Shown in pieces: positions 1 to 8,684 of a stretch of 64,000 nt of DNA. Position 1 is the stretch's first letter. Each line of letters starts with the position of its first letter. The notes beneath the pieces were generated by a model. That model was not told the DNA's origin, searched no databases, and was given only the letters and a program-made list of their open reading frames with translations. Source of the DNA: Comamonadaceae bacterium (GTDB taxonomy: Bacteria; Pseudomonadota; Gammaproteobacteria; Burkholderiales; Burkholderiaceae_C); NCBI GenBank assembly GCA_027490925.1, contig JAIXXF010000038.1:97756-161755 (forward strand), given 5' to 3'. The translations under genes were made by a program, and so were the position numbers.

Positions 1-942
1 AAAGGCCAGCTTTTCTGTGACCGCTCAGCCGACGACATTGTGCAAATGCTGCTGCGCGAATGCGACGCAGGCGGTGTGACGCACTGGCAGCCGTGTCGCG
101 TGGCCGAGGTTCGCACCGGGCCCGCTGGCTACCAGATCGACACCGACCGTGGCGTGGTTGACGCCTGCGCGGTGGTGGTGGCCACTGGCGGCCTGTCCAT
201 TCCCAAGATCGGGGCAAGCGACTTCGGTCACCGCCTGGCGCGGCAGTTCGGCCTGCGAGTGACCGATCTGCGGCCTGCCCTGGTGCCGCTGACCTTTGAC
301 CCAGAGGCCTGGACACCCTATGCCCAACTCGCGGGCTTGTCCTTGCCCGTGGCGATTGAGACTGGGGAAAAGAAGGCGCGGACCCGGTTCCTCGAAGACC
401 TGCTGTTCACCCATCGGGGCCTGAGTGGGCCCGCTGTGCTGCAGATATCCAGCTTCTGGCGCGAGGGCCACCCACTGCGGCTGAACCTCGCGCCGCAGGC
501 CGATCTGCATGGGTTCTTGAAAGACGCCAAAGCGCGATCCCGCAGACTCCTTGCCAACGAGCTGGCGGGCCACATCCCGTCCCGCTTGGCCGACACCTGG
601 GTGCAACAGGACGCGGCCTGGCAGCGCCCGGTATCGGACACGCCCGACAAGGCGCTCAGTTTGTTGGCCGAGCGGCTGGCGCGCTGGGAAATCGTGCCCA
701 CCGGAACCGAGGGCTACCGCAAAGCCGAAGTCACCTTGGGCGGGGTGGACACGCGAGACCTGTCTTCGCAAACCATGGAGTCCAAGCAAGCCGGTCTCTA
801 CTTCATCGGCGAGGTGGTGGACGTGACCGGTTGGCTCGGTGGCTTCAACTTCCAGTGGGCCTGGGCCAGCGGGTTCGCTTGCGCCCAGGCGTTGGCGGCT
901 CGCCTGGCCCCCAGCGCCAGACCGGCGACTGTGGCGGGGTAA
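1..942 (+). CDS. HI0933/BaiN-type FAD-dependent oxidoreductase, 3' part
   Basis: The gene enters the window already open: frame 1 reads [14 protein letters not shown] from base 1 and stops at 942, so 313 codons are visible and the N-terminal FAD-binding GxGxxG segment is missing. Visible family marks are a [19 protein letters not shown] segment near residues 57-75, typical of the flavin-binding part of HI0933-like proteins, and a C-terminal [22 protein letters not shown] segment (residues ~270-291) that matches the conserved FAD-contact end of this family. Members are flavoproteins of about 400 residues, mostly with unproven substrates; BaiN is a bile-acid reductase in gut bacteria, which need not apply here. 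The gene is followed by rpsU. Confidence 0.85.
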   Translation, partial: KGQLFCDRSADDIVQMLLRECDAGGVTHWQPCRVAEVRTGPAGYQIDTDRGVVDACAVVVATGGLSIPKIGASDFGHRLARQFGLRVTDLRPALVPLTFDPEAWTPYAQLAGLSLPVAIETGEKKARTRFLEDLLFTHRGLSGPAVLQISSFWREGHPLRLNLAPQADLHGFLKDAKARSRRLLANELAGHIPSRLADTWVQQDAAWQRPVSDTPDKALSLLAERLARWEIVPTGTEGYRKAEVTLGGVDTRDLSSQTMESKQAGLYFIGEVVDVTGWLGGFNFQWAWASGFACAQALAARLAPSARPATVAG

Positions 943-949
943 ACACGGC

Positions 950-955
950 TATAAT
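950..955 (+). promoter_or_regulatory. -10 box upstream of rpsU
   Basis: A perfect TATAAT lies 104 bases before the rpsU ATG and just after the flavoprotein stop. No good -35 is evident (GCGACT at 925-930 gives a long 19-nt spacer). It would leave a leader of roughly 95 nt on the rpsU transcript. Confidence 0.5.
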
Positions 956-1058
956 CCAGAGCTTTCTGACATCACCCCGTTGTCAGGTCCATGTTCTACG
1001 GGGAACATCGCTCAAGGGCCCGATCTTCCCCGAGCACATTTTCGGAATTCACACACCA

Positions 1059-1271
1059 ATGACCGCGATCCGTGTAAAAGAAAACGAACCGTTTGATGTC
1101 GCCCTGCGCCGCTTCAAGCGCACCATTGAAAAACTGGGTCTGCTGACCGACCTGCGTGCCCGCGAGTTCTATGAAAAGCCGACCGCTGAACGCAAGCGCA
1201 AAAAAGCCGCTGCAGTGAAACGCCACTACAAGCGCGTCCGTAGCATGCAGCTGCCAAAGAAGCTGTACTGA
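1059..1271 (+). CDS. rpsU: 30S ribosomal protein S21
   Basis: This 70-residue protein begins [19 protein letters not shown] and ends in the basic tail [12 protein letters not shown], the standard S21 architecture. S21 binds the small ribosomal subunit near the 3' end of 16S rRNA and helps initiation on mRNAs with Shine-Dalgarno sequences. The ATG at 1059 is chosen because S21 proteins start at this residue; the open frame extends upstream only as non-coding read-through. It has its own TATAAT box and a strong terminator, so it is transcribed mainly as a single gene ahead of yqeY, as in many betaproteobacteria. Confidence 0.97.
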   Translation: MTAIRVKENEPFDVALRRFKRTIEKLGLLTDLRAREFYEKPTAERKRKKAAAVKRHYKRVRSMQLPKKLY

Positions 1272-1295
1272 ACCCCTGCCCCCAACGGCAGCCAC

Positions 1296-1330
1296 AAAAC
1301 CCGCTGCGGCCCGCCCAGCGGGTTTTTTGT
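1296..1330 (+). terminator. Rho-independent terminator after rpsU
   Basis: AAAACCCGCTG and CAGCGGGTTTT form a GC-rich stem around a short GCGGCCCGCC-type loop, and the 3' arm runs into TTTTTTGTTTTT. It lies 25 nt after the rpsU stop and before yqeY. Confidence 0.88.
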
Positions 1331-1358
1331 TTTTGAACCAATTCCGAGGTTAGAAGCC

Positions 1359-1808
1359 ATGTCCACACTCAAAGAAAGAATCACCGACGACATGAAAGCC
1401 GCGATGCGTGCCAAAGACACCGCGCGACTGGGCACCATTCGCTTGCTCCTTGCGGCATGCAAACAAAAAGAAATGGATGAGCGGGTGGAACTGGACGATG
1501 CCATGGTCATCGCACTGGTGGACAAGCTCATCAAGCAACGCAAGGACAGCGTGACGGCCTACGAACAGGCCAACCGGCCCGAGTTGGCCGCGGTGGAAGC
1601 GGCCGAAATCGCGGTGCTGTCGGCCTACCTGCCGGCGCGCATGGGTGCGGACGAGGTTGCCGCTGCCGTCCAGGCAATCGTGGCTGAGGTGGGCGCCAAA
1701 GGCCCCGGCGACATGGGCAAGGTCATGGGTGCGGTCAAGAGCCAGCTCGCAGGCAAAGCCGACATGGCCTTGGTCAGTGCCGCCGTGAAGGCGGCTTTGT
1801 CGAACTGA
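1359..1808 (+). CDS. yqeY: GatB/YqeY domain protein
   Basis: This is a 149-residue cytoplasmic helical protein opening MSTLKERITDDMKAAMRAKD, followed by R-LGTIRLLLAACKQKE, the usual start of YqeY proteins. The C-terminal half resembles the tail domain of GatB of the tRNA-dependent amidotransferase, which binds tRNA. YqeY is a standalone copy of that domain and its exact role is unsettled. It sits right after rpsU, a frequent pairing in betaproteobacteria, but the terminator between them suggests separate transcripts. A GAGG element lies about 10 nt before the ATG. Confidence 0.9.
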   Translation: MSTLKERITDDMKAAMRAKDTARLGTIRLLLAACKQKEMDERVELDDAMVIALVDKLIKQRKDSVTAYEQANRPELAAVEAAEIAVLSAYLPARMGADEVAAAVQAIVAEVGAKGPGDMGKVMGAVKSQLAGKADMALVSAAVKAALSN

Positions 1809-1869
1809 GCAGCGACACTGCCTGCGCCACGACCATGGAATGGCCAAAGCGCGGGCCTGCACCAACGGG

Positions 1870-3258
1870 TCAGCTGCCCGCGACCTTCATTCGGTTCACC
1901 AGAATCGAACCGGTGGTTTTAGCGCCATGGTTGTAGGCGTCTGCACCCACCGCGGTGATGCCCATCAGCATGTCTCTTAGATTGCCCGCGATAGTGATTT
2001 CTTCCACAGGGTAGGCGATCTCGCCGTTCTCGACCCAAAAGCCGCTCGCGCCGCGAGAGTAGTCGCCGGTGACGTAATTGACGCCCTGCCCCATCAGCTC
2101 GATCACGAACAGGCCAGTGCCCAGCTTCTGCAACATCGCAGCGAGGTCGTCGCCCCGCTTGGTGCGGCGCGAAGTCAGGGTCAGGTTGTGCGAGCCGCCC
2201 GCATTCCCGGTGGTTTTCATGCCCAGCTTTCGCGCGGAATAGGTGCTGAGGAAATAGCCCTCCAGCGTGCCTGCGTCCACCACCTTACGAGCCGAGGTGC
2301 GAACCCCCTCGCTGTCGAACGGGGAGCTCCCCTTGCCACGCGGAACGAACGGGTCTTCCAGAATGTCGAGGTGCTTGGCCATCACCGGCTTGCCCAGCGA
2401 ATCCAGCAAAAAACTGCTCTTTCGGTACAGCGCCCCGCCGCTGACCGCTTGCACCAGACCACCCAACAAGCCCGTGGCCACGGGCGACTCGAAAAGGACT
2501 GGGCACTCCACAGTGGCGATCTTGCGTGCCTTGAGGCGGCTCAGAGCGCGCTGCGCTGCGTAGCGGCCCACCGCTTCTGGCAACGCAAGTTCGTCCGCGT
2601 GGCGCATGGAGCTGTACCACGCGTCGCGCTGCATATCGCGGCCCTTACCAGCGATCGGCGCCACCGAGATCGAGTGCCGAGAAGTCGCGTAACCACCGCG
2701 AAAACCATGGGTGTGGGCACTGAAAAAATGGCTTTGCTGGGCAGACACCCCAGCGCCTTCGCTGTTGGTGATGCGCTTGCTGGTGGCGAATGCGGCGGCC
2801 TCGCAGGCCATGGCCAGCTCGGCCGCGCGGGCGCTGTCGATCGCCCAAGGGTGGAACAGGTCAAGCTCACGGTGTTCGGCGGCGGTGGCGATGTCGGCCT
2901 CGTCGGGCAGACCGGCCAACGGGTCTTCTGCAGTGAAGCGGGCGATGTCGTAGGCCGCTTGCACCGTTTGCTTGACCGCGTTGGGCGAAAAATCGGAGGT
3001 GCTGGCGTTGCCGCGGCGGGTGCCAAGGTACACGGTCACGCCGAGCGACTTGTCACGGTTGCGTTCCACCGTTTCCAGCTCACCTTTGCGCACCGACACG
3101 CTCAGGCCGCAGCCCTCTGATGCCTCCGCGCTGGCGTTGGTCGCGCCGAGCCGTTTGGCGTGCTGAATGGCACTGTCAACCAGCTCTTCAAAAAACGCAC
3201 GGCTGTGGCTGAAGCCGTGGTCGGTCGGGGCGTCGTGGGGTGGGGTGTAGGTGCTCAT
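1870..3258 (-). CDS. pmbA: Metalloprotease-related protein PmbA/TldE
   Basis: The product is 462 residues from the ATG at 3258; an open extension upstream starts at an unlikely site and would overlap the divergent gene's promoter. TldE/PmbA pairs with TldD to form a protease that matures microcin B17 and degrades unfolded peptides; TldD carries the metal and PmbA is the partner subunit. Family marks include the N-terminal GCGLSVSVRKGELETVERNRD segment (seen near residues 38-58) and the C-terminal NYVTGDYSRGASGFWVENGE segment with the downstream AGNLRDML. TldD is not in this window. It diverges from yjgA across 70 bases. Confidence 0.93.
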   Translation of the reverse strand: MSTYTPPHDAPTDHGFSHSRAFFEELVDSAIQHAKRLGATNASAEASEGCGLSVSVRKGELETVERNRDKSLGVTVYLGTRRGNASTSDFSPNAVKQTVQAAYDIARFTAEDPLAGLPDEADIATAAEHRELDLFHPWAIDSARAAELAMACEAAAFATSKRITNSEGAGVSAQQSHFFSAHTHGFRGGYATSRHSISVAPIAGKGRDMQRDAWYSSMRHADELALPEAVGRYAAQRALSRLKARKIATVECPVLFESPVATGLLGGLVQAVSGGALYRKSSFLLDSLGKPVMAKHLDILEDPFVPRGKGSSPFDSEGVRTSARKVVDAGTLEGYFLSTYSARKLGMKTTGNAGGSHNLTLTSRRTKRGDDLAAMLQKLGTGLFVIELMGQGVNYVTGDYSRGASGFWVENGEIAYPVEEITIAGNLRDMLMGITAVGADAYNHGAKTTGSILVNRMKVAGS

Positions 3259-3267
3259 GTCGAAGGC

Positions 3268-3273
3268 TATGAT
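3268..3273 (+). promoter_or_regulatory. Possible -10 box for yjgA
   Basis: TATGAT lies in the 70-base gap between divergent pmbA and yjgA, 55 nt before the yjgA ATG. No clear -35 is visible, so this rests on one hexamer and its position. Confidence 0.35.
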
Positions 3274-3328
3274 ACTTGGCGCTGTCATCGGTCGATGCCG
3301 CTGCCGCATTACCCACACCGACTCCCAG

Positions 3329-3952
3329 ATGTCCCGAAAAATCAAAAAAGGCTATTACGTCCAAGGCCAGTTTGTCGCAGAGGGCAGCGAGCTGGACCTT
3401 GAGCTCAAACGCGAGCTTAAGGGCAGTGACGACGCCAGCCGCACCGACATGAAGCGCGAGAGCGATGCGCTGCAAAAGCTGGGTGAAGACCTGCTGACCC
3501 TGAACGCCGAGCGGATCGACAAGCTGGGATTGCCCGAAAAACTGGTGGACGCGGTGGCAGAAGCCAAGCGCATCACCAACTTCGAGGGCAAGCGCCGCCA
3601 AATGCAGTTCATTGGCAAGCTGATGCGCAAGCTCGAGGACAACGAATTGGCGGCCGTGCGCGATGCGCTTCAGTCCCAGCGGAGCGGCCCGGCCAGCGAG
3701 ACCCTGCTGCTGCACCAGGCCGAGCAGTGGCGTGACGCCCTGCTGGCGGCCGACGGTGCGCTCGCGTTGTGGCTGGAGGCCTTTCCCCAAACCGACACCC
3801 AGCAATTGCGTGCGCTCGTTCGCCAGGCGCGCAAGGACGCGGCCGCGCTGCCCAACACCCCAGCCGGAGAAGCACCCCGACACGGCCGCGCGTACCGCGA
3901 CGTTTTCCAGTTTGTGAAGGAGCACCTGAGCGATGTCCCCACTCAGCCCTGA
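3329..3952 (+). CDS. yjgA: Ribosome-associated protein YjgA/DarP (DUF615)
   Basis: The 207-residue protein begins MSRKIKKGYYVQGQFVAEGS at the ATG at 3329, which is the family's usual start; the longer open frame lies across the promoter region and is not used. YjgA (DarP) associates with late 50S ribosome precursors and aids subunit maturation. The conserved stretches ELDLELKRELKG, RITNFEGKRRQMQFIGKLMR and the C-terminal RAYRDVFQFVKE are all present. Its end overlaps the start of mog by 20 bases, so the two are very likely co-transcribed. Confidence 0.93.
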   Translation: MSRKIKKGYYVQGQFVAEGSELDLELKRELKGSDDASRTDMKRESDALQKLGEDLLTLNAERIDKLGLPEKLVDAVAEAKRITNFEGKRRQMQFIGKLMRKLEDNELAAVRDALQSQRSGPASETLLLHQAEQWRDALLAADGALALWLEAFPQTDTQQLRALVRQARKDAAALPNTPAGEAPRHGRAYRDVFQFVKEHLSDVPTQP

Positions 3953-4541
3953 CGCCGTCTGCGACGCGGTCAAGATCGGCATCGTGTCCATCAGCGACCG
4001 CGCCTCCACAGGCGTTTACGAAGACAAAGGCCTGCCCGCGCTGAAAGACTGGTTAAGCCGCGCCCTCAAGAACCCGATGGCCCTCGAGCCACGCCTGATC
4101 CCCGACGAGGCCGACCGCATCAGCGCCACCCTGATCGAGCTGGTGGATGCCGGGTGCTCCCTGGTGTTGACCACCGGCGGCACCGGCCCCGCCCCGCGCG
4201 ACGTGACGCCGGAAGCCACCTTGGCTGTGGCGCACAAAGAAATGCCCGGCTTCGGGGAGCAGATGCGGCAAATCGGCCTCCGGTTTGTACCGACCGCGAT
4301 CCTGTCGCGTCAGGTCGCGGTGGTGCGCGACCGCAGTCTGATCATCAACCTGCCTGGTCAGCCCAAAGCCATTCAAGAAACGCTGGAAGGCTTGAAGGGA
4401 CCGAATGGCGAGGCCATCGTGTCAGGGATCTTCGCGGCAGTGCCCTACTGCGTGGATTTGATCGGTGGCCCGTACTTGGAAACCGACGACGCGGTGTGCA
4501 AGGCCTTTCGCCCCAAAAACGCGGTACGACCAGCGCGTTGA
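3933..4541 (+). CDS. mog: Molybdopterin adenylyltransferase
   Basis: A 202-residue MoCF_biosynth (MogA-type) protein. MogA activates molybdopterin by transferring AMP from ATP before molybdenum insertion by MoeA. Diagnostic motifs are KIGIVSISDRASTGVYEDKG near residues 13-32, the nucleotide-binding LVLTTGGTGPAPRDVTPEAT near residue 74, and LIINLPGQPKAI near residue 133. The ATG lies inside the last codons of yjgA, giving a 20-base overlap. No other molybdenum-cofactor genes are in the window. Confidence 0.92.
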   Translation: MSPLSPDAVCDAVKIGIVSISDRASTGVYEDKGLPALKDWLSRALKNPMALEPRLIPDEADRISATLIELVDAGCSLVLTTGGTGPAPRDVTPEATLAVAHKEMPGFGEQMRQIGLRFVPTAILSRQVAVVRDRSLIINLPGQPKAIQETLEGLKGPNGEAIVSGIFAAVPYCVDLIGGPYLETDDAVCKAFRPKNAVRPAR

Positions 4542-4577
4542 GGCAGGGGGGCAACCGCCAACGGGATCCCGCACGCG

Positions 4578-5351
4578 TCATTTGCCGATCAACTGGTTGA
4601 GCTGATCGGCCTCAAAATGACCCTCCCGCGCGGCCTCGCCAGGGACACACCCCCCGTCTTTGCGCTGGGCCGACAAGGTTTCAATCGCCGTCCACAACAG
4701 TGCGATTTGCTCCGCTTGAGACGCCGTCTGATCGACCAGGCCGCGCAGCGCCAGGCTCAGTGGGTCGTCTTCTTGGGTGATGCCATAGGCCGTGAATCGC
4801 TGGTCGGGCGGGGTCACGTCGGCGCTTTGGCCCGACTTGGACGGGATGATGCGCGCAGGGATACCGACCGCTGTGGCGCCGGCTGGAACCGGCTTGATGA
4901 CCACCGCATTGCTGCCGATCTTGGCCCCATCGCCCACCACAAACCCACCCAGCACCTTGGCACCGGCGCTGACCACCACGCCTTTGCCCAAGGTGGGGTG
5001 CCGCTTGGTGCCCTTGTAAAGCGAGGTGCCGCCGAGCGTCACGCCCTGGTAGATGGTGCAACCGTCGCCGATCTCTGCGGTTTCGCCCACCACCACCCCC
5101 ATGGCATGGTCAAAAAAAACCCGCTCGCCAATTTTGGCGCCAGGGTGGATTTCGATCCCAGTGGCCCAACGCGACACGTGTGAGACGAAGCGCGCCAACC
5201 ACCTGAACCCATGGCACCACAGCCAGTGCGCAGGTCGATGCAGCCAGATCGCGTGCAGGCCGGGGTAGCAGGTCAACACCTCCCAGGTGCTGCGTGCGGC
5301 GGGGTCGCGGTCAAGGATGCATTGGACGTCGGAGCGCAGGCGCGAAAACAT
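4578..5351 (-). CDS. cysE: Serine O-acetyltransferase
   Basis: The 257-residue protein carries an N-terminal helical domain ([19 protein letters not shown]) and a left-handed beta-helix domain with [21 protein letters not shown] and the hexapeptide series ending [19 protein letters not shown]. This is the classic CysE layout; the His in FFDHAMG is in the acetyltransferase active site. It makes O-acetylserine from serine and acetyl-CoA, the first committed step of cysteine synthesis. The C-terminal tail beyond the beta-helix is about 75 residues long, as in other betaproteobacterial CysE proteins. It is convergent with mog and followed upstream by trmJ on the same strand. Confidence 0.93.
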   Translation of the reverse strand: MFSRLRSDVQCILDRDPAARSTWEVLTCYPGLHAIWLHRPAHWLWCHGFRWLARFVSHVSRWATGIEIHPGAKIGERVFFDHAMGVVVGETAEIGDGCTIYQGVTLGGTSLYKGTKRHPTLGKGVVVSAGAKVLGGFVVGDGAKIGSNAVVIKPVPAGATAVGIPARIIPSKSGQSADVTPPDQRFTAYGITQEDDPLSLALRGLVDQTASQAEQIALLWTAIETLSAQRKDGGCVPGEAAREGHFEADQLNQLIGK

Positions 5352-5381
5352 GGGGGCCAGTCGTGGTGGAGTGGCAGCAGT

Positions 5382-6242
5382 CTAGCGCGTTGCCCCCTCG
5401 GTTGCTTGGGCCGCGCCGGGGGCGGGCGAGACGTCGATTCCCTGGTCGGCTCGGGCCACGTTGGTCCGAGCCGCAGTCTCCAGCATGGCCTTGGCCACCC
5501 CGCGCAGGATATGGATCTCTTCGCTCGCGAGCTCGGCGCGGTTGAACAGTTGGTTCAGCCGCGGCATCAGCTTCTTGGGCGCTGCCGGGTCCAGAAAACC
5601 CACCGCGGTGAGCGCCTGTTCCCAGTGCGCCAACATCGCGCCTACCGCGGCAGCGTCGGCCTGTTCGCGTGGGGCGCTGGCCGGGGCCGCGGCAAAGCCA
5701 CCCAAAGCCTGCCGCCAGTCGTAGGCAATCACCTGGATGGCCGAGGCCAGATTGAGCGAACCGAATTGCGGGTTGGTGGGGATGCTGAGCGCCACATGGC
5801 AGCGGTACACGTCTTCGTTGCGCATGCCAAAACGCTCGGATCCGAACAAAAATGCCACGCCAGCGGGCCCTGGCGTTGATGTTTCGAATGTTTCGGACGC
5901 TAGCCCACGCCCAATCTCATTTTCTTGCTCTTTTTTCAATAGCAAATCGAACCAAGCGCGGGGCGCCATGGTGGGGGGACCGAAGTCGCGCGGGGTCATG
6001 GCGGTGGCACACAGGTGGGTCATGCCGTCGAGCGCATCGTCCAGCGTGGGGACGATGCGGGCGCGGTTCAACACGTCCAGCGCACCGCTGGCGCGCTGGA
6101 TGGTTTCCTCGCGCCGCAGCACGTTGTCCCAACGGGGCGCGACCAGCACCAGGTCGTCAAACCCCATCACTTTCAGCGCGCGGGCGGCCGCGCCGACGTT
6201 GCCTGCGTGGCTGGTGTTGATCAGAACGAACCGTGTCTTCAT
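5382..6242 (-). CDS. trmJ: tRNA (cytidine/uridine-2'-O-)-methyltransferase TrmJ
   Basis: The 286-residue SPOUT methyltransferase starts at the ATG at 6242 (MKTRFVLINTSHAGNVGAAA). TrmJ 2'-O-methylates position 32 of several tRNAs using S-adenosylmethionine. Motifs seen are NTSHAGNVGAAARALKVMG at the N-terminus, the cofactor-knot LFGSERFGMRNEDVY and IPTNPQFGSLNLASAIQVIAY. Between APRAWFD and GVAFLFG lies an extra AT-richer segment of about 25 residues (LLLKKEQENEIGRG onward) that coincides with a dispersed repeat copy at 5886-5945. The reading frame stays open, so the protein is probably functional with a surface insertion. It diverges from suhB. Confidence 0.9.
   Translation of the reverse strand: MKTRFVLINTSHAGNVGAAARALKVMGFDDLVLVAPRWDNVLRREETIQRASGALDVLNRARIVPTLDDALDGMTHLCATAMTPRDFGPPTMAPRAWFDLLLKKEQENEIGRGLASETFETSTPGPAGVAFLFGSERFGMRNEDVYRCHVALSIPTNPQFGSLNLASAIQVIAYDWRQALGGFAAAPASAPREQADAAAVGAMLAHWEQALTAVGFLDPAAPKKLMPRLNQLFNRAELASEEIHILRGVAKAMLETAARTNVARADQGIDVSPAPGAAQATEGATR
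5886..5945 (-). repeat. Dispersed 60-nt repeat, copy A (inside trmJ)
   Basis: Read on the minus strand the copy begins TTGCTATTGAAAAAAGAGCA and has GGCTAGCG at offset 40. Head and GGCTA block keep the same 40-nt spacing as in the other five copies. It is clearly AT-richer than the flanking coding DNA and adds residues to TrmJ without breaking the frame. Confidence 0.75.
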
Positions 6243-6253
6243 GGGTCGGCGGG

Positions 6254-6259
6254 TAAAAT
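6254..6259 (+). promoter_or_regulatory. Possible -10 box for suhB
   Basis: TAAAAT lies in the 79-base gap between divergent trmJ and suhB, 62 nt before the suhB ATG. Assigned by resemblance and position only. Confidence 0.35.
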
Positions 6260-6321
6260 GGGTGATTGTCGCCGCCTGCATCGCCGGGCGGCCCGCCGCT
6301 CTTGACCGACCTTAACAATCC

Positions 6322-7209
6322 ATGTCGCCCAATCTGCACCCCATGCTCAACGTGGCCGTCAAGGCCGCACGCGCCGCTGGCGCCATCATCAACCGTGCTG
6401 CGCTGGACGTGGAGGCGGTGCGAATCTCGCAAAAAGAGGTCAACGACTTCGTGACTGAGGTCGACCAAGCCAGCGAGCAGGCCATCATCGACACGCTGCT
6501 GACCGCCTACCCCGGCCACGGCATCCTGGCCGAAGAGTCTGGCTCCCAGCACGGTGCCAAGGATTCGGAGTTCGTCTGGATCATCGACCCGTTGGACGGC
6601 ACCACCAACTTCATCCACGGCTTCCCGGTGTACTGCGTCAGCATTGCGCTGTCGGTGCGCGGCAAGGTCGAACAGGCGGTAGTGTACGACCCCACCCGCA
6701 ACGACCTGTTCAGCGCCACCAAAGGACGCGGTGCTTACATGAACGACCGGCGGCTGCGCGTCTCCAAGCGCGCGCGCCTTGCCGATTGCTTGCTGTCCAC
6801 CGGGTTCCCTTTCCGCAAGGGCGACAACTTCAAGAACTACTTGGCCATGATGGCCGACGTGATGCCGCGCACCGCTGGCCTGCGCCGCCCCGGCGCGGCC
6901 GCCCTGGACCTCGCCTACGTGGCTGCCGGCTTCACCGATGGCTTTTTTGAAACTGGGTTGGCGCCGTGGGACGTCGCCGCCGGCTCCCTGCTGGTGCAAG
7001 AAGCGGGTGGTTTGGTTGGCAACTTCACCGGCGAGGCCGACTTCCTCGACCACAAAGAGTGCCTGGCCGCCAACCCGCGTGTGTACGCACAGATGGTGCC
7101 GCTGTTGGGCAAGTACAGCAAATTCGCCACGGCGGGGGAAAAAGCCGCGGTGCGCCAAGCCAACGCCACCACGCTGAGCCTGCCCACGCCAGACGACTCG
7201 CCGTTTTGA
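6322..7209 (+). CDS. suhB: Inositol-1-monophosphatase family protein SuhB
   Basis: The 295-residue protein has all the lithium-sensitive phosphatase motifs: AEESGS (metal-binding Glu, near residue 74), [17 protein letters not shown] (near residue 90) and [18 protein letters not shown] (near residue 212). It hydrolyses inositol-1-phosphate and related sugar phosphates with magnesium. In enterobacteria SuhB also joins the rRNA antitermination complex, which may or may not hold here. The C-terminal tail rich in alanine and threonine is slightly longer than in E. coli. It is a single gene divergent from trmJ. Confidence 0.93.
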   Translation: MSPNLHPMLNVAVKAARAAGAIINRAALDVEAVRISQKEVNDFVTEVDQASEQAIIDTLLTAYPGHGILAEESGSQHGAKDSEFVWIIDPLDGTTNFIHGFPVYCVSIALSVRGKVEQAVVYDPTRNDLFSATKGRGAYMNDRRLRVSKRARLADCLLSTGFPFRKGDNFKNYLAMMADVMPRTAGLRRPGAAALDLAYVAAGFTDGFFETGLAPWDVAAGSLLVQEAGGLVGNFTGEADFLDHKECLAANPRVYAQMVPLLGKYSKFATAGEKAAVRQANATTLSLPTPDDSPF

Positions 7210-7382
7210 GCGTCGCGAGGGGCTGCAGCGGCTCGGCCGAGGCAAAAAGGCGAACCAAAGTGTGACTTTTGCCCCACAGCACTGGTAGTAACCCGGGCGG
7301 GGGGTCAGGTATGGGACGGTACCATCCCGTACCAGCTGACGACCCACCGTCTTATTTGTTGAGATTCACCACCCCGACCACC

Positions 7383-8666
7383 ATGATTCGCACACCACTG
7401 ACCCTGACCGCGCTGGCCTTGAGCGCCTTCTTGGCCGCTTGCGGCGGCAGCGACGGCCCCGGCCCAAAAACCGAAACCACCCGAGTCCACGTCATCGGAG
7501 ACGACCAAGGAGACAGCGGCACCTTCGGCTTCAAGCCCACCATCCAGAACTCGGACGACCTGGCCACTGGCTTCCCGATCTTCACCGAACTGGTGGCGGC
7601 CAGCTTGCGAGCACCCAAGTTGTGCAGCTACTACAAGGGCGTCAACACAAGCACCCAATTCCAAACCAACGGTGAGTGCACCAGCTACGCCATCTCGGGC
7701 AGCCGGATCAACTTCCAACCCACGGTGGCGAACAACCTGCGTGCACTGCCGTTGGTCGGCACCATCATCAACGCACTGGCGCCGCCAGCCACGCCGCTGG
7801 ACCAGCTGCTGTCCTTTCTCCCGGGCTTGGGCACGATTTTGGCTAACTTGCCATCGTTGCCTCTCGTCGGCGGCGTGGTGCCCAGCGTGGCCGATCTGCT
7901 GCCCGGTGTGACTGGCGCCAACACGCCGCTGTCGATCCCCAACCAGTTTGCTGCACTGGCCACCAGTGGAGTCGGACCCAAGGACGTGGTGATTGTGGTC
8001 GCTGGCACCAACGACGCCTCCGACCTGGCCACCGCGTACATCCAGTCCAGCATCGATCAAGGCATCGCCTTCGGCACGTTGGTCGGCACCTATGGCATCA
8101 CCGACTCCGACCGCAGGGTGGCAGGCAACGATTACATGATCAAGCTGGCAGACAACCTGTACAGCAACGTCAGCGGTACCCTGCTCGCCAGTGGCGCCAA
8201 AAAGGTGGTGGTGTTGAACCTGCCCAACATCATCCAAACCCCACGCCTGACCCAGGCCCGCGCCACCATCGACGGCGCAGAAGCCAAAGTGCCCGTTATC
8301 CGCGAATGGGTGGACACCTACAACCGCCGTTTGGCCGCCAACATTGCCAACGACAAGCGTGTGATCCCTGTGGACTACCTCAAGCTCCTCAACGACGCCG
8401 TGACCGACTCGGTGGCCCTGGCCTTGACCAACGCCACCAGCCCGGCCTGCCCGTCCAACGGCAATGGCGTGCTGGACCAACTGCCAACCTATGACATCAA
8501 GTCCTGCACTTCGGCACAACTGTCGGCCAATCCCCCGGCTGGCACCACGGACCCCAACTGGTGGAAGTCCTATGCCTTCTCGGACAGTGTGCACATCACG
8601 CCCTACTTGCACAACCTGCTCGCTCGCGGCGTGAACCTCGAACTGGTTCGTGCTGGCTTGATCTGA
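7383..8666 (+). CDS. SGNH/GDSL-type lipoprotein with substituted nucleophile position
   Basis: The 427-residue product starts at the ATG at 7383 and has a lipoprotein signal with lipobox LAAC (Cys20), so it is probably anchored in the outer membrane. SGNH/GDSL esterases use Ser in GDS(L), Asn in GxND and a late DxxH pair. Here GTND is intact (VVAGTNDASD) and the end has DSVHITPY with Asp and His, but block I reads GDDQGDSGTFG (residues 39-49): by the usual GDSLxDxGT spacing the nucleophilic Ser is Asp41. A second GDS four residues on (Ser45) is an alternative reading. The OmpW-type gene follows 18 bases later, so the two form a likely operon. Function unknown; possibly an esterase remnant or a binding protein. 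Confidence 0.75.
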   Translation: MIRTPLTLTALALSAFLAACGGSDGPGPKTETTRVHVIGDDQGDSGTFGFKPTIQNSDDLATGFPIFTELVAASLRAPKLCSYYKGVNTSTQFQTNGECTSYAISGSRINFQPTVANNLRALPLVGTIINALAPPATPLDQLLSFLPGLGTILANLPSLPLVGGVVPSVADLLPGVTGANTPLSIPNQFAALATSGVGPKDVVIVVAGTNDASDLATAYIQSSIDQGIAFGTLVGTYGITDSDRRVAGNDYMIKLADNLYSNVSGTLLASGAKKVVVLNLPNIIQTPRLTQARATIDGAEAKVPVIREWVDTYNRRLAANIANDKRVIPVDYLKLLNDAVTDSVALALTNATSPACPSNGNGVLDQLPTYDIKSCTSAQLSANPPAGTTDPNWWKSYAFSDSVHITPYLHNLLARGVNLELVRAGLI

Positions 8667-8684
8667 TTCGCTCAGGACCTCACC

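Noticed and set aside
7241..7273. GGCAAAA/TTTTGCC hairpin after suhB
   Set aside because: Short stem with a 19-nt loop and no T-run, so not convincing as a terminator.
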